A stretch of 64,000 nt of DNA from Sphingomonas sp. CL5.1 (GCF_013344685.1 NZ_CP050137.1:62001-126000); one strand, 5' to 3'; positions 37,771 to 46,948 are shown, counted from the stretch's first letter. The notes: generated by a model from the sequence alone, not told the origin. Translations and numbers: made by a program.

Positions 37771-39167
37771 GAACGGTCCTCCAGCGAGATATGGGCGGCA
37801 CCCCCATGGTGGTCGGCTGAACGCAGCGCATGCGCGGCCATGGTCGCGCCCTGGAACATGGCCTGCCGGCGACGCAGCCGCTTCGCCCATTCCGGTGTCG
37901 GCGATGGGGCGGACGCCGCAGCGTGCATGGGAGCCAGCGGCAAGGACGCATTGCTGACGCCAGTCTGTTCCGCAGCTCCCGCACCAGCTTCCATGGTGTC
38001 GCTTCCCGCCGACGCCGGTTCCACGCCACCGTCGCCCACACCGTTTGCAACCGCACCGCCTTCGGGCGCTCCGAGCGGCGGGGAAACCGTCGGAGCGCCC
38101 CCTCCGCCTCCATTCCAACGATGCGGCACACCGCTGGAACCCTGGGAGGCTCCGCCCGAAGGCGCCGAGGGAGCGGGCGGCGCGGGCGGAGGTCCGCCAG
38201 ATCGGGCACCATAGGCGCCAGAACCCGCGGACCGGGAGAGAGTGGAGGCCGCCGCCGACGTGGCCCGGCCGGCCAGTCCGGCAGCGCCGGCAACGCCCGC
38301 GCCGACGGCGGTCCCGATCCCGGCCACCGTCATGCCGGTCGCGAATGCGGCACCTGCACCAAGCTGCGGACCGCCCGAGACCAGCCCCGACGCGATGCCG
38401 GGCCCGAACATCGCGAGACCGAGCAGTGTCAATGCGGCAAGCGCGATGGCGCCGACCTGTTCGAGCGTCGGTGGCATGTCGCCGAAATCCACCACGAACT
38501 CGCGAAAGATGGTCGAGCCGATGCCGATGATGACAGCGAGCACCAGCACCTTGACCCCGGTCGCCATCACATTGCCGAGCACCCGCTCGGCAAGGAACGC
38601 GGTGCGGCCGAACAAGCCGAACGGCACCAGCACGAACCCGGCCAGTGTCACGAGCTTGAACTCGATTAGCGTCACGAACAGCTGGATCGCGATGATGAAG
38701 AAGGCGAGCAGGACGATCACCAATGCCAGCAGCAAAATCGCGATCTGCGCTGCGTTGGTGAACAGACCGACCGGCCCGGCGAGCGCCGACGCCTGATCGA
38801 ACAGCGGTCGCGCCGCGTCGATGCCGATGGTGGCGATCCTGCCGGGATGCAGGAGGTCGTCGGCGCTGCCCGATCCGGCCGCCTTCAGACCCAGCCCCGA
38901 GAAGCTCAGATAGATGACCTTCGCCAGGCCGTTCCAATTGGCAATCAGGAAGGCGAAGAAGCCGACCTGAAGCGTTTTCCTGACCAGCCGCGCGACAATG
39001 TCCTCGCCCTCGCCCCACGTCCAGAACAGGATCGCCAGCGTCACGTCGATGACGATGAGCGAGCTGGCGAGGAACCCGACGTCACCATGGATCAGCCCGA
39101 AGCCCGAATCGATGTAACGCGCGAACAGGTCGAGGAACCTGTCGATGACGCCGGTGCCCTCGCCCAT
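37767..39167 (-). CDS. trbL: Conjugal transfer protein TrbL (VirB6-like)
   Basis: 466 aa polytopic inner-membrane protein. Multiple hydrophobic helices fill residues ~25-290 (SLIVIDVTLAILFWTW, IAILLLALVIVLLAFFIIAI, VLVLAVIIGIGSTIF). The C-terminal ~150 residues are a Gly/Ala/Pro-rich low-complexity tail. Within this tail is QGSSGVPHRWNGGG, one copy of the palindromic-element peptide also seen twice in TrbE. Role: inner-membrane channel component. Confidence 0.88.
   Translation of the reverse strand: MGEGTGVIDRFLDLFARYIDSGFGLIHGDVGFLASSLIVIDVTLAILFWTWGEGEDIVARLVRKTLQVGFFAFLIANWNGLAKVIYLSFSGLGLKAAGSGSADDLLHPGRIATIGIDAARPLFDQASALAGPVGLFTNAAQIAILLLALVIVLLAFFIIAIQLFVTLIEFKLVTLAGFVLVPFGLFGRTAFLAERVLGNVMATGVKVLVLAVIIGIGSTIFREFVVDFGDMPPTLEQVGAIALAALTLLGLAMFGPGIASGLVSGGPQLGAGAAFATGMTVAGIGTAVGAGVAGAAGLAGRATSAAASTLSRSAGSGAYGARSGGPPPAPPAPSAPSGGASQGSSGVPHRWNGGGGGAPTVSPPLGAPEGGAVANGVGDGGVEPASAGSDTMEAGAGAAEQTGVSNASLPLAPMHAAASAPSPTPEWAKRLRRRQAMFQGATMAAHALRSADHHGGAAHISLEDRS
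38103..38156. repeat. Palindromic in-frame element, copy 1 (in trbL)
   Basis: About 54 bp, including CCATTCCAACGATGC and ending GGAGGCTCCGCC. It is ~80% identical to the two copies in trbE. The central stem is GCGG-CACA-CCGC, shifted from the copies in trbE but still a hairpin. On the coding strand it gives ASQGSSGVPHRWNGG. Confidence 0.7.
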
Positions 39168-39170
39168 GGC

Positions 39171-39512
39171 TCAATGCTCCCCGGTGTCGCTGGCGATCGC
39201 CGGCGGGATGTAGATCCGACTCTCGCCCATGAAGCGACGGCGGTTGACCTCCCACGCCTCGCGGCACGCCGCGTCATCTGTCCCTGCAGCAAGCGCTCGG
39301 CAGCGCTGCAGTTCGGCCATCAGCGGATCGGTCGATGCGTGTGCGGGCGGGTTCTCCTCGCCCATCAACACTGCAAAGCGCGATGCAGGCGGCGCGGACT
39401 CGTGGAGTGCGACCAGCACAACCATGCCCGTTCCCGCGACGGCGGCACCGATCGCCAGCGTCCGTTTGCCCGGCAAGACGAACCGGCGGCGTGGCGGTGG
39501 CTGCTCAGTCAC
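39171..39512 (-). CDS. trbK: Putative entry-exclusion protein TrbK (alternative type)
   Basis: 113 aa from GTG 39512. One membrane segment (TLAIGAAVAGTGMVVLVAL) is followed by a short periplasmic domain with two Cys in ELQRCRALAAGTDDAACREA and the terminal WEVNRRRFMGES. That Cys...Cys...W...NRRRF pattern is that of the alternative TrbK family found between trbJ and trbL. It should limit redundant entry of the same element. It overlaps the end of trbJ by 8 bases. Confidence 0.8.
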   Translation of the reverse strand: MTEQPPPRRRFVLPGKRTLAIGAAVAGTGMVVLVALHESAPPASRFAVLMGEENPPAHASTDPLMAELQRCRALAAGTDDAACREAWEVNRRRFMGESRIYIPPAIASDTGEH

Positions 39513-40251
39513 GGAACAGCGACACGCTTTGCGCGACGTAAGGCGAGCCCGCCCGCGAGAACCGCCGCGCCTGCTCGCGGCCCTGCGCTTCGTCGGCGGC
39601 CGCGCGCGCCGCTGCGATGCTCGCCGAGCGCGCCTGGGCGGCGAGCATCGTGGTCAGATCGGCAAGCTGGCGGGTTTCGAGCGCGATCAGCTGGTTGCCC
39701 GCCTGCGCCGCCTGAAGCGCGCCGGTCGAGCTCTGACTCGCGTCGACGAGCGTGCCGACATGGGCGCGCGTGTCGTCGAGATTACCGGCGACCGTGGCGG
39801 AAGTCCGTAACGTATCCTGATACGCGGCGAGCGCGTCGTGCCAGCGGGCCTGCGCGTTGGCGACGAGATCGGCCGAGCTGGTGCCCGACAGCGATCCGGC
39901 CGGGTAACGCTGGTTGAACACCCGGTCGATGTCCGAGACGTTATAGGCGACCTGCTGCGCCTGCTGAATGAGTTGCCGCGTGCGGTCGATATCCCGCTGG
40001 ATCGGCGCGAGGATGCTGGTCGGCAGGCTGGCGAGGTTGCGCGCCTGGTTGATCAGCGATTGCGCCTGATTCTGGATTTGCGTGATCTGATTGTTGATCT
40101 GGCTAAGCGCGCGCGCGGCAGTCAGCACGTTCTGCGCGTAATTGCTCGGGTCATAGACAATGCCGCCAAACTGCGCGTCGGCCGGGGCGGCGAGCACAAG
40201 CGCCATCGCGGCGGCGCCGGACAGCAGCGGACGGAAGGAGCGAATCTTCAT
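39505..40251 (-). CDS. trbJ: Conjugal transfer protein TrbJ (VirB5-like)
   Basis: 248 aa secreted protein. A signal peptide (LLSGAAAMALVLAAPADAQF) is followed by FGGIVYDPSNYAQNVLTAAR, the typical TrbJ start. A long coiled-coil-like Gln-rich helix comes next (INNQITQIQNQAQSLINQAR). VirB5-type proteins are minor pilus components involved in adhesion. The start overlaps the trbE stop (ATGA). Confidence 0.9.
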   Translation of the reverse strand: MKIRSFRPLLSGAAAMALVLAAPADAQFGGIVYDPSNYAQNVLTAARALSQINNQITQIQNQAQSLINQARNLASLPTSILAPIQRDIDRTRQLIQQAQQVAYNVSDIDRVFNQRYPAGSLSGTSSADLVANAQARWHDALAAYQDTLRTSATVAGNLDDTRAHVGTLVDASQSSTGALQAAQAGNQLIALETRQLADLTTMLAAQARSASIAAARAAADEAQGREQARRFSRAGSPYVAQSVSLFRD

Positions 40252-42824
40252 GACAGAAACTCCTCAGTTTCGGGGGTGGAAGCGGACACGGTCCCGGCCG
40301 CGATCAGCTCGGCGGCCCAGCCGAGGCCGCGATAATGGAGCCATACCTCGGGGAAGCGGTCGGTGCCGTAGCGCTCGACCAGCGCAGCAATCGCGTTGAG
40401 GTCGGTGCGCGACGATGCGGCGGCAAAGGCCAGCGCGACCGGGCCGATGCCGAGATCGAACAGGCGATTGCCGAGCGACGACTGGCAATAATAATCGCGC
40501 TTGGGCGTGGCGCTCGCGATGATCTGGATCTGGCGATCGTTGAGCCCGAACCGGCGATAGATCGCCATGATCTGCGGTTCGAGCGCGCGCTCATTGGCGA
40601 GGAAAATGCGCGTCGGGCAACTCTCGATGATCGCGGATGCAATCGCCGAGCCTTCGATATCGGCGAGGCTCTGCGTGGCGAAGATCACGCTGGCGTTCTT
40701 CTTGCGCAGCGTCTTCAGCCATTCCTTCAATTGGCGGACGAACAGCGGATCGTCGAGCGCGAGCCACCCTTCGTCGATCACGATCAGGGTCGGCCGCCCG
40801 TCGAGGCTGCCTTCGATGCGATGGAACAGATAAGCGAGCACCGCGGGACCGGCGGGCGTGCCGACCAACCCCTCGGTCTCGAACGTCTGGAACGCGCCTT
40901 CGCCGAAATGCTCGATATCGCCATCGAGCAGCCGCCCGTAGGGTCCGTCGAGCGTATAGGACGCCAGCGCGCGCTTGAGGCCGGACACCTGGATCAGCGC
41001 CGTGAGGCCGGTCAGCGTGCGCTGTTCAACTGGCGCATCGGCGAGGCTGCCCAGTGCGGTCCAGAGATGCTCCTTCACCTCCGGGGGACAAGCAAAACCT
41101 TCACGCACGAGGATCGCGGCCAGCCAATCGGACGCCCATGCCCGTTCATCCGGTGCGTCGATCCGCGCCAGCGGCTGGAGCGACACCGGCACAGCGTTGT
41201 CGCTTAAGCTCCCACCAAGATCGTGCCACTCGCCCCCGACACCGTGGGTCGCCGCGCGCATCGAGCCGCCGTGGTCGAACGCGAATATCTGGGCTTGCCC
41301 GTAGCGGCGGAACTGGAGCGCCATGAAGGCGAGCAGCACACTCTTGCCCGATCCGGTCGGGCCGATGATCAACCCGTGGCCGACATCGCCGACATGGATC
41401 GCGAAGCGAAACGGGGTCGCCCCTTGCGTCCGCGCGTGGAACAGCGGCGGGGCATCGAAATGGGTATCGCGATCCTGCCCGGCCCATATTGCCGAGACCG
41501 GCATGATGTGCGCGAGGTTGAGGGTCGAGATCGGCGGCTGGCGGACATTGGCGTAAGGGTTGCCGGGCAGCGAGCCAAGCCACGCTTCCACCGCGTTCAG
41601 CGTTTCTGCGATGCACGCAAAATCCCGGCCGCGCACGATCTTCTCGATCGCCTGCAGGCGAAGATCGGCATCGCGTGGGGTATCGCCAAGCACGGTAATG
41701 GTAGTGGTGACATAGGCGTAGCCAGCGATATCGGCGCCGAGATCCTGCAACGCCGCATCGGCTTCTGCCGACTTGTTGGCGGCATCGCTGTCGACCAGCA
41801 CGCTCACCTCATTGGTCAGCACTTCCTTGACGATCGCGGCGACGCTCTTGCGCTTGGCGAACCACAGCCGCCGGATGCGGGTCAGCATCCGCTGCGCCGA
41901 CACCTTGTCGAGCGTGATCGCGCGCGTGGTCCAGCGATAAGCGAAGCCCAGCCGGTTCAGCTCGTCGAGCATCCCCGGCACGGTCGCGGCGGGAAAGCCG
42001 GTGATGGAAAGGCACCGCAGATGCTTCGCGCCCAGTTGCGGCGCGAGCCCGCCCAGCAGCACTTCGTCGGCAAGCAGCGCGTCGAGGTGCATCGGCGTCT
42101 CTGGCACCGCGATGCGCTGTTCGTGCGTGGAGACGGTGGAATGGAGGTAGGTCAGCGTCTCGCTGTCCGAGAGCCACGCGGCCTCGGGCATCACGCCCTC
42201 TACCTGATCGAGCACCCGGCCGGTCTCGCGCTCGAAATCGTCGAGATGGTCGGCTGCGGTCGCTATCGCCTGCGCGCGCCCTCGGCCGCCATTCCAACGA
42301 TGCTTCGCATCGCCGGAACCTTGGGCGGCTCCGCCCTCGTAGAGCAGCGATGATGCCTTCGAGGTGTCGTCGGCCGGCGGCAGCCATTGCAAGGTGAGAT
42401 AGAAGCTGCTGGTGAAGTTGGGCTGGTTGATATCGCCCCGTCCGCCGCCATTCCAACGATGCTGCGCATCGCCGGAACCTTGGGCGGCTTCGCCTTCGAA
42501 CAGGTCGCGACGCTCCTCGTCGATCAACGCCGATACCGGGTCGGCGAACCCGTCCGACACTGGATAGCCGGGCGCGGCCCTGCGCTGCGCCTCGACGTAG
42601 ATCGCCCAGCCAGTGCCGAGCCGCTTCAACGCCGAATTGAGCCGGGCCGAGGTCGCGATCAACTCGGCCTGCATCGCGCTGTCGAGGTCGGGACCGCGAA
42701 AGCGTGCGATGCGAAGGAAGCTGCCGTCCTTGTTGAGGATGATGCCGGGCGCGATCAGCGCCGCCCATGGCAGGAAATCGGCGAGCCGCGATGCGTGACG
42801 GGCATGTTCGCGCAGGAACAGCAT
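40248..42824 (-). CDS. trbE: Conjugal transfer ATPase TrbE (VirB4-like)
   Basis: 858 aa. Walker A is GPTGSGKSVLLAFM and Walker B lies in RPTLIVIDEGWLALDDP. The N-terminal CagE-type domain is interrupted by two in-frame peptides: GEAAQGSGDAQHRWNGGGRG after RRDLFE, and GGAAQGSGDAKHRWNGGRGR after SSLLYE. Both are encoded by copies of one palindromic element. The rest of the protein aligns in length and motif order with family members as I know them, so the element seems tolerated. TrbE powers pilus assembly and substrate transfer. Confidence 0.9.
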   Translation of the reverse strand: MLFLREHARHASRLADFLPWAALIAPGIILNKDGSFLRIARFRGPDLDSAMQAELIATSARLNSALKRLGTGWAIYVEAQRRAAPGYPVSDGFADPVSALIDEERRDLFEGEAAQGSGDAQHRWNGGGRGDINQPNFTSSFYLTLQWLPPADDTSKASSLLYEGGAAQGSGDAKHRWNGGRGRAQAIATAADHLDDFERETGRVLDQVEGVMPEAAWLSDSETLTYLHSTVSTHEQRIAVPETPMHLDALLADEVLLGGLAPQLGAKHLRCLSITGFPAATVPGMLDELNRLGFAYRWTTRAITLDKVSAQRMLTRIRRLWFAKRKSVAAIVKEVLTNEVSVLVDSDAANKSAEADAALQDLGADIAGYAYVTTTITVLGDTPRDADLRLQAIEKIVRGRDFACIAETLNAVEAWLGSLPGNPYANVRQPPISTLNLAHIMPVSAIWAGQDRDTHFDAPPLFHARTQGATPFRFAIHVGDVGHGLIIGPTGSGKSVLLAFMALQFRRYGQAQIFAFDHGGSMRAATHGVGGEWHDLGGSLSDNAVPVSLQPLARIDAPDERAWASDWLAAILVREGFACPPEVKEHLWTALGSLADAPVEQRTLTGLTALIQVSGLKRALASYTLDGPYGRLLDGDIEHFGEGAFQTFETEGLVGTPAGPAVLAYLFHRIEGSLDGRPTLIVIDEGWLALDDPLFVRQLKEWLKTLRKKNASVIFATQSLADIEGSAIASAIIESCPTRIFLANERALEPQIMAIYRRFGLNDRQIQIIASATPKRDYYCQSSLGNRLFDLGIGPVALAFAAASSRTDLNAIAALVERYGTDRFPEVWLHYRGLGWAAELIAAGTVSASTPETEEFLS
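42282..42335. repeat. Palindromic in-frame element, copy 2 (in trbE)
   Basis: About 54 bp. Outer arms are GGCCGCC and GGGCGGC; the inner stem is CGATGC-TTC-GCATCG. It differs from copy 3 at only about 3 positions. It encodes AAQGSGDAKHRWNGG on the minus strand. Confidence 0.75.
42441..42494. repeat. Palindromic in-frame element, copy 3 (in trbE)
   Basis: About 54 bp with the same architecture as copy 2 (arms CCGCCGCC and GGGCGGC; inner stem GATGC-TGC-GCATC). It starts 159 bases from copy 2 in the same gene, same orientation and same reading frame. It encodes AAQGSGDAQHRWNGG. Confidence 0.75.
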
Positions 42825-42828
42825 AAAA

Positions 42829-43107
42829 TCAGCTTTCGAAATGAGTGGGGAGCGCGATGTGGCGGCGGGCGACGGGGAGGATTTGCGGGTCGCGGCGCGC
42901 GGCGAACACGGCGAGGCCGTGGCCGACCACCGCCATGACGATACCCGCGATCCACAGGCGGAGCCCGATCCCGACCGCCGCGGCGAGCGTGCCGTTGACG
43001 ATCGCCAGCGCGCGTGGCGCGCCCGCCAGCAGGATCGGCTCGGCGAGCGCCCGGTGAACCGGCGCCGCGAACCCCGGCAAATCGCCCCCCATCATGGGGT
43101 CCTGCAT
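42829..43107 (-). CDS. trbD: Conjugal transfer protein TrbD (VirB3-like)
   Basis: 92 aa from ATG 43107, which overlaps the trbC stop. It begins MQDPMMGGDLPGFAAPVHRA, continues with LAEPILLAGAPRALAIVNGT, and carries two adjacent membrane segments (TLAAAVGIGLRLW, AGIVMAVVGHGLAVF). Small VirB3-type proteins assist the VirB4 ATPase. trbE starts 5 bases downstream. Confidence 0.88.
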   Translation of the reverse strand: MQDPMMGGDLPGFAAPVHRALAEPILLAGAPRALAIVNGTLAAAVGIGLRLWIAGIVMAVVGHGLAVFAARRDPQILPVARRHIALPTHFES

Positions 43108-43451
43108 CAGACCAGCGCCCCGCCGCCGAAGCTGAAGAAGGAGAGGAAGAACGACGAGGCGGCGAAGGCGACCGACAAGCCGAACACGATCTGGATCAGC
43201 CGCCGGAAGCCGCCGGAGGTATCGCCGAACGCCAGCGTGAGCCCGGTGATCACGATAATGATCACGCCGATCACCTTGGCGACCGGCCCCTGCACCGAGT
43301 CCACAATCGACTGGAGCGGCGTCTCCCATGGCATGCCGGTGCCGCTCGCCCAGGCCGGTGACGCCATGAGCAGTCCGGCGGCCGTGACCGCGCTGATACC
43401 GATTTTGTCGAACATGTTGCCGGCGCGCAGCCGGCGCTTGAATGCCGTCAT
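43107..43451 (-). CDS. trbC: Conjugal transfer pilin TrbC (VirB2-like)
   Basis: 114 aa. A signal peptide (ISAVTAAGLLMASPAWASG) is followed by the pilin core of two hydrophobic helices (GPVAKVIGVIIIVITGLTLA and LIQIVFGLSVAFAASSFFLS) separated by a short loop, GDTSGGFRR. It is the major pilus subunit precursor. It overlaps both trbB (4 bases) and trbD. Confidence 0.9.
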   Translation of the reverse strand: MTAFKRRLRAGNMFDKIGISAVTAAGLLMASPAWASGTGMPWETPLQSIVDSVQGPVAKVIGVIIIVITGLTLAFGDTSGGFRRLIQIVFGLSVAFAASSFFLSFFSFGGGALV

Positions 43452-44425
43452 GGCAGGTCTCCAGGAAGTGGGTGAAAGGGGATCGGGAGCAGCCGGTAGT
43501 TGCCTTGCGCGTCGAGCCCGTCGACGCGGACCAGCTCGGACAGCTGGCGGTCGGTGCCGCGCCCCGACAGGACCGCGATCAGGTTAATGGTCTCCGCGAT
43601 CAGCGGGCGCGGGACATGAGCGATGGCTTCGAGGATCAACTGTTCGAGCCGGTGCAGTGCCGCGGTGGCAGTACCCGCATGGATGGTGCCGATTCCGCCG
43701 GGGTGGCCGGTGCCCCATGCCTTCAAAAGATCGAGCGCCTCGGGGCCGCGCACCTCACCGACCGGAATGCGGTCGGGGCGCAGGCGCAGGCTCGAACGCA
43801 CGAGGTCGGTCATGGTGACGCCTGGTGCGGTGCGAAGTGCTACGACGTTGGCGGCGTCGCAGCGCAGCTCCCGCGTATCCTCGATCAGAACGATCCGGTC
43901 GCTACCGGCGGACGCGACCGCGAGCAGCGCGTTGGTGAGCGTGGTCTTGCCGGTGGAGGTGCCGCCGGCGACGAGGATGTTGGCGCGGTCCCGCACTGCC
44001 CGCGCCAGATACGCGGCGGTGGTCGCGGTCATCGTGCCCGCAGTGACATAGTCGCCGAGGGTCAGCGGGAGGCTCGCCGGTCGGCGGATCGAGAACACGG
44101 GAGCCATCACCACTGGCGGGAGCAGACCCTCGAACCGTTCGCCGCTGCCCGGCAGTTCGGCCGAGACGCGAGGAGAACCGCGATGGACCTCGGCGCCGAC
44201 ATGGTGCGCGACCAGCCGGATGATCCGCTCGACCTGCGTCGGCGACAGCCGTTCGCCAGTCTCCACCATGCCGGTGTCGAGGCGATCGACCCACAGCCGG
44301 CCGTCCGCGTTGAGCATGATCTCGGCCACGCCCGCATCGTCGAGCCATCCCACGATCGCAGGGCCGAGCGCGCTCCTCAGCATTGATGTGCTGCGTGCGT
44401 GGACGATCGCCGAGAGCTGGGGCAC
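43448..44425 (-). CDS. trbB: Conjugal transfer ATPase TrbB (VirB11-like)
   Basis: 325 aa from GTG 44425; ATG 44383 is an alternative. Walker A is [17 protein letters not shown], followed by [12 protein letters not shown], and the conserved His box [20 protein letters not shown]. This is the traffic ATPase of the mating apparatus. It is the first gene of the trb operon, which runs B-C-D-E-J-K-L-F-G-I with overlaps or a few bases between genes. Confidence 0.93.
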   Translation of the reverse strand: MPQLSAIVHARSTSMLRSALGPAIVGWLDDAGVAEIMLNADGRLWVDRLDTGMVETGERLSPTQVERIIRLVAHHVGAEVHRGSPRVSAELPGSGERFEGLLPPVVMAPVFSIRRPASLPLTLGDYVTAGTMTATTAAYLARAVRDRANILVAGGTSTGKTTLTNALLAVASAGSDRIVLIEDTRELRCDAANVVALRTAPGVTMTDLVRSSLRLRPDRIPVGEVRGPEALDLLKAWGTGHPGGIGTIHAGTATAALHRLEQLILEAIAHVPRPLIAETINLIAVLSGRGTDRQLSELVRVDGLDAQGNYRLLPIPFHPLPGDLP

Positions 44426-44909
44426 TTGCCTGTCTCCGTTGGTTCAGCGCCGCGCAGCGCGGCATCGGAGACAGGTAAAGAATGCGAATTTTGGCGGATT
44501 ACAACAGTATTCGGATGGCGTCGTAGGGGCGGTTATGGAAGGATATATTCGGGTGAAACCCCCGCTGTCGGGAATAGTCTCCCATGCGCTCTGCGGACCG
44601 AGAATCGCTTGCAACCCGGGCAATCAATGGGTCGTGTACTACGGGATAATGTAGAAATCGGCGATTCACGGGCTCGTCCACACATGGATCACGTCACCGC
44701 CAATTTTACGACGGGTAAATGAAGGCGCTGACCTGCTCGTCGCTTGCCCCAAACCATCGGTTTCAAAAGCGGTAAATCAAGGTGTCCAGTTGGCGGACCT
44801 CGGGTCCGGTCCAACAGCGCGCGTGACCACGCGCTTTTTGTATCGACCTTCCTCCGCCGCATCACTGGCGCACTGCTGAATTCACCAATGATACGACGGA
44901 AGCGGTGTC
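44426..44909. other. Region upstream of trbB
   Basis: About 480 bases without a convincing gene. It holds a GCCGC-GCAGC-GCGGC stem (44450-44466) just upstream of trbB. The sequence from 44700 to 44900 has lower similarity to coding statistics and no recognisable feature. It should contain the trb promoter, but no clear -35/-10 pair was picked out. Confidence 0.5.
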
Positions 44910-45153
44910 TTATCGTGCATCGGCGCCGAAGCGATATTTGAGCGAGAAGCCAAACATCCGCGGGGCGGAATACATATTCGACACCGTCCCGACCGAGGAA
45001 TTTTGGGTCAGATCGTTAGTCCCGATACGATAGAGCTTGTTTGTCACGTTGGTCATGAAGAACCCGATGTCGAGCGGGTAGCCGAGAAAATTGTTCCAGC
45101 CTGCGGTGAGATTCAGATAACCGTAAGGCTTCTCGATTGGTCTGCCATGGAAA
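44910..45153 (-). pseudogene. TonB-dependent receptor, C-terminal fragment
   Basis: About 80 residues ending FGFSLKYRFGADAR, preceded by LNLTAGWNNFLGYPLDIGFF and MTNVTNKLYRIGTNDL, the typical last barrel strands of an outer-membrane receptor. Its upstream part is missing: the frame runs into the IS3 element at 45154, and the sequence on the far side of the IS is an unrelated gene. So the gene was truncated by insertion plus deletion or rearrangement. Confidence 0.7.
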
Positions 45154-45206
45154 AACTGGTCCAATTCTGAAGAGAGTCCGTTTGAGCATGAGAATTGGAG
45201 AAAGGC

Positions 45207-45485
45207 ATGGGACGTCAGCGATATACGCCGGAACAGATCATCGCGAAGCTGCGTGAGGTGGATGTAATTGTCGGGCGGGGCGGGACTGCTGTTGAAGCTT
45301 GCCGCCAGATCGGGATTGCGGAACAGACGCTGTATCGATGGCGCAAGGAATATGGCGGGCTGAAGGTTGATCAGGCGCGCCGGATGAAGGATCTTGAGCG
45401 CGAGAACGCGCGACTGAAGAAGCTGGTGGCGGACCTCGCGCTCGACAAGGCGATCCTTCAAGAGGCATCGAAACTGACTTTTTGA
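45207..45485 (+). CDS. IS3-family transposase OrfA
   Basis: 92 aa from ATG 45207 (MGRQRYTPEQIIAKLREVDV), with an HTH (AVEACRQIGIAEQTLYRWRK) and a C-terminal leucine-zipper-like stretch (DLERENARLKKLVADLALDK). It binds the element ends. OrfB starts in the -1 frame over a T run at the end (45479-45483), where programmed frameshifting would give the fused transposase. Confidence 0.9.
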   Translation: MGRQRYTPEQIIAKLREVDVIVGRGGTAVEACRQIGIAEQTLYRWRKEYGGLKVDQARRMKDLERENARLKKLVADLALDKAILQEASKLTF

Positions 45486-46378
45486 GCCCCTCCCGTCGCC
45501 GTGAGGCGATCGAGCAGGTCCGTCGCGCGTTGCCGGTATCGGAGCGACGGACCTGCCGTGTTCTGGGCCAGCATCGTTCGACACAGCGCCACCCGCCGAA
45601 GGACGATGCCGACGAGCAGCGCCTGACGGCCGACATCGTCGCGCTGGCCAGGGACTATGGCCGATATGGCTATCGCCGCATCCATGCCTTGCTGGGCCAT
45701 GCCGGCTGGCAGGTCAGTCTGTCGGTAGTCGAGCGCATCTGGCGGCGGGAGGGTCTCAAAGTGCCGAAGCGGCAACCGAAACGGCGTCGGCTCTGGCTGG
45801 GCGACGGATCGTGCATTCGGCTGCGCCCGCAGCATCGCGGGCATGTCTGGTCCTACGACTTCGTTGAGGATCAGACGTACAACGGGCGCAAATACCGGAT
45901 GCTCAACATCATCGACGAGTTCAGTCGCGAGTGCCTGGCGATGGTTCCGCTACGGCGGTTCCGCTCGCACGACGTGATCGACGTGCTGGCCGACCTGTTC
46001 ATCGAGCATGGGCCGCCCGAGCATATCAGATCCGATAACGGCCCCGAGTTCGTCGCCAACGCGGTACGCGAATGGCTCGGCCGGCTCGGCGTCACCACCC
46101 TTTATATCGAACCGGGAAGCCCGTGGGAGAACGGCTATATCGAAAGCTTCAACGCACGCCTGCGCGACGAGCTGCTCAACGGTGAGATCTTCTACAGCCT
46201 CGAGGAGGTACGGATCGTCACTGGCTGGTGGCGTGCACATTACAACCGGGCAAGGCCCCACAGCAGCCTCGGTTATCGACCACCGGCGCCGGAGACGATC
46301 GAGATGCCAGCCTGGCCGCTCGGCTCCGCTGCGCTCCGCCCCCCGCCCAGGCTGGCATCGGAGGTCCGCATCAACTAA
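45482..46378 (+). CDS. IS3-family transposase OrfB (DDE integrase core)
   Basis: 298 aa. DDE residues are visible: Asp in SYDFVEDQTYNGRKYRMLNI, Asp in HIRSDNGPEF, and Glu in WENGYIESFNARLRDEL. The HTH_21 region YGYRRIHALLGHAGWQVSLS precedes them. It appears intact. Expected to be made mainly as an OrfA-OrfB fusion. Confidence 0.9.
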   Translation: MSPSRRREAIEQVRRALPVSERRTCRVLGQHRSTQRHPPKDDADEQRLTADIVALARDYGRYGYRRIHALLGHAGWQVSLSVVERIWRREGLKVPKRQPKRRRLWLGDGSCIRLRPQHRGHVWSYDFVEDQTYNGRKYRMLNIIDEFSRECLAMVPLRRFRSHDVIDVLADLFIEHGPPEHIRSDNGPEFVANAVREWLGRLGVTTLYIEPGSPWENGYIESFNARLRDELLNGEIFYSLEEVRIVTGWWRAHYNRARPHSSLGYRPPAPETIEMPAWPLGSAALRPPPRLASEVRIN

Positions 46379-46432
46379 CTGTGCAACCGGACCAGTCATC
46401 GCGGGCAGTCCATCTACGCAGCCGGCGCTACT

Positions 46433-46948
46433 TCAACCGGGCTCGAGACGTGATCGCGGGTAATCGGATTGCGCTTTTGACCCTGGCCACCGCATCGGCG
46501 TTTCGGACTCAAGCGCCGCTCCGAACTCCAGCCAGGGTGCGATGGCAATCGTGCGCATGTCGCGCTTGCTGATCAACCACCGACCGTCTCGCTTCACATA
46601 TTCATCGACATATCGAACCGCGCCGTAGATCGCCTGCCCGCCCAGCACCAATTCGAGGTGCGCGCCGACCAGACCGCGCGCGCGATCAGCATCGTCGAAC
46701 GTGATCTGCACGTAATGAGGGGTATGAATCGTGAGACCCATGTGGCTGCGCGCACCGCGAATGAACTCGACGATGCCATCGCGGCCCTCGCCGGATATTT
46801 GGCCGGAGGAAGCGAAGATCGCGTCCGGCGTGAAGCTTTCGCCAATGGTCTTCAGATCGTCGCCATCGGACGCGAGAAAATAGCGTACAACTAGGTCGTT
46901 GATCGCTGCTCTGTCCTCCAGCCGTGCCACACGTTGTTCGAGGTCCAT
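46433..46948 (-). CDS. SnoaL/NTF2-like family protein
   Basis: 171 aa from ATG 46948 (MDLEQRVARLEDRAAINDLV), preceded by a purine-rich GAAGGGAA. The cone-shaped SnoaL-like fold is suggested by VVRYFLASDGDDLKTIGESF and AVRYVDEYVKRDGRWLISKR. Such proteins act as dehydratases, isomerases or cyclases, or as non-catalytic partners. It is the last gene of the leftward catabolic run, after the dehydrogenase. The reaction is unknown. Confidence 0.8.
   Translation of the reverse strand: MDLEQRVARLEDRAAINDLVVRYFLASDGDDLKTIGESFTPDAIFASSGQISGEGRDGIVEFIRGARSHMGLTIHTPHYVQITFDDADRARGLVGAHLELVLGGQAIYGAVRYVDEYVKRDGRWLISKRDMRTIAIAPWLEFGAALESETPMRWPGSKAQSDYPRSRLEPG

Larger units (their letters stand above)
45154..46397 (+). 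mobile_element. IS3-family insertion sequence
   Basis: Two overlapping reading frames in the IS3 arrangement. Imperfect terminal repeats were found at ACTGGTCC (45155-45162, followed by AATT) and, inverted, GGACCAGT (46389-46396, preceded by AACC). No clear target duplication was visible, consistent with later rearrangement. The element marks the junction between the conjugation genes and the catabolic block. Confidence 0.75.
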
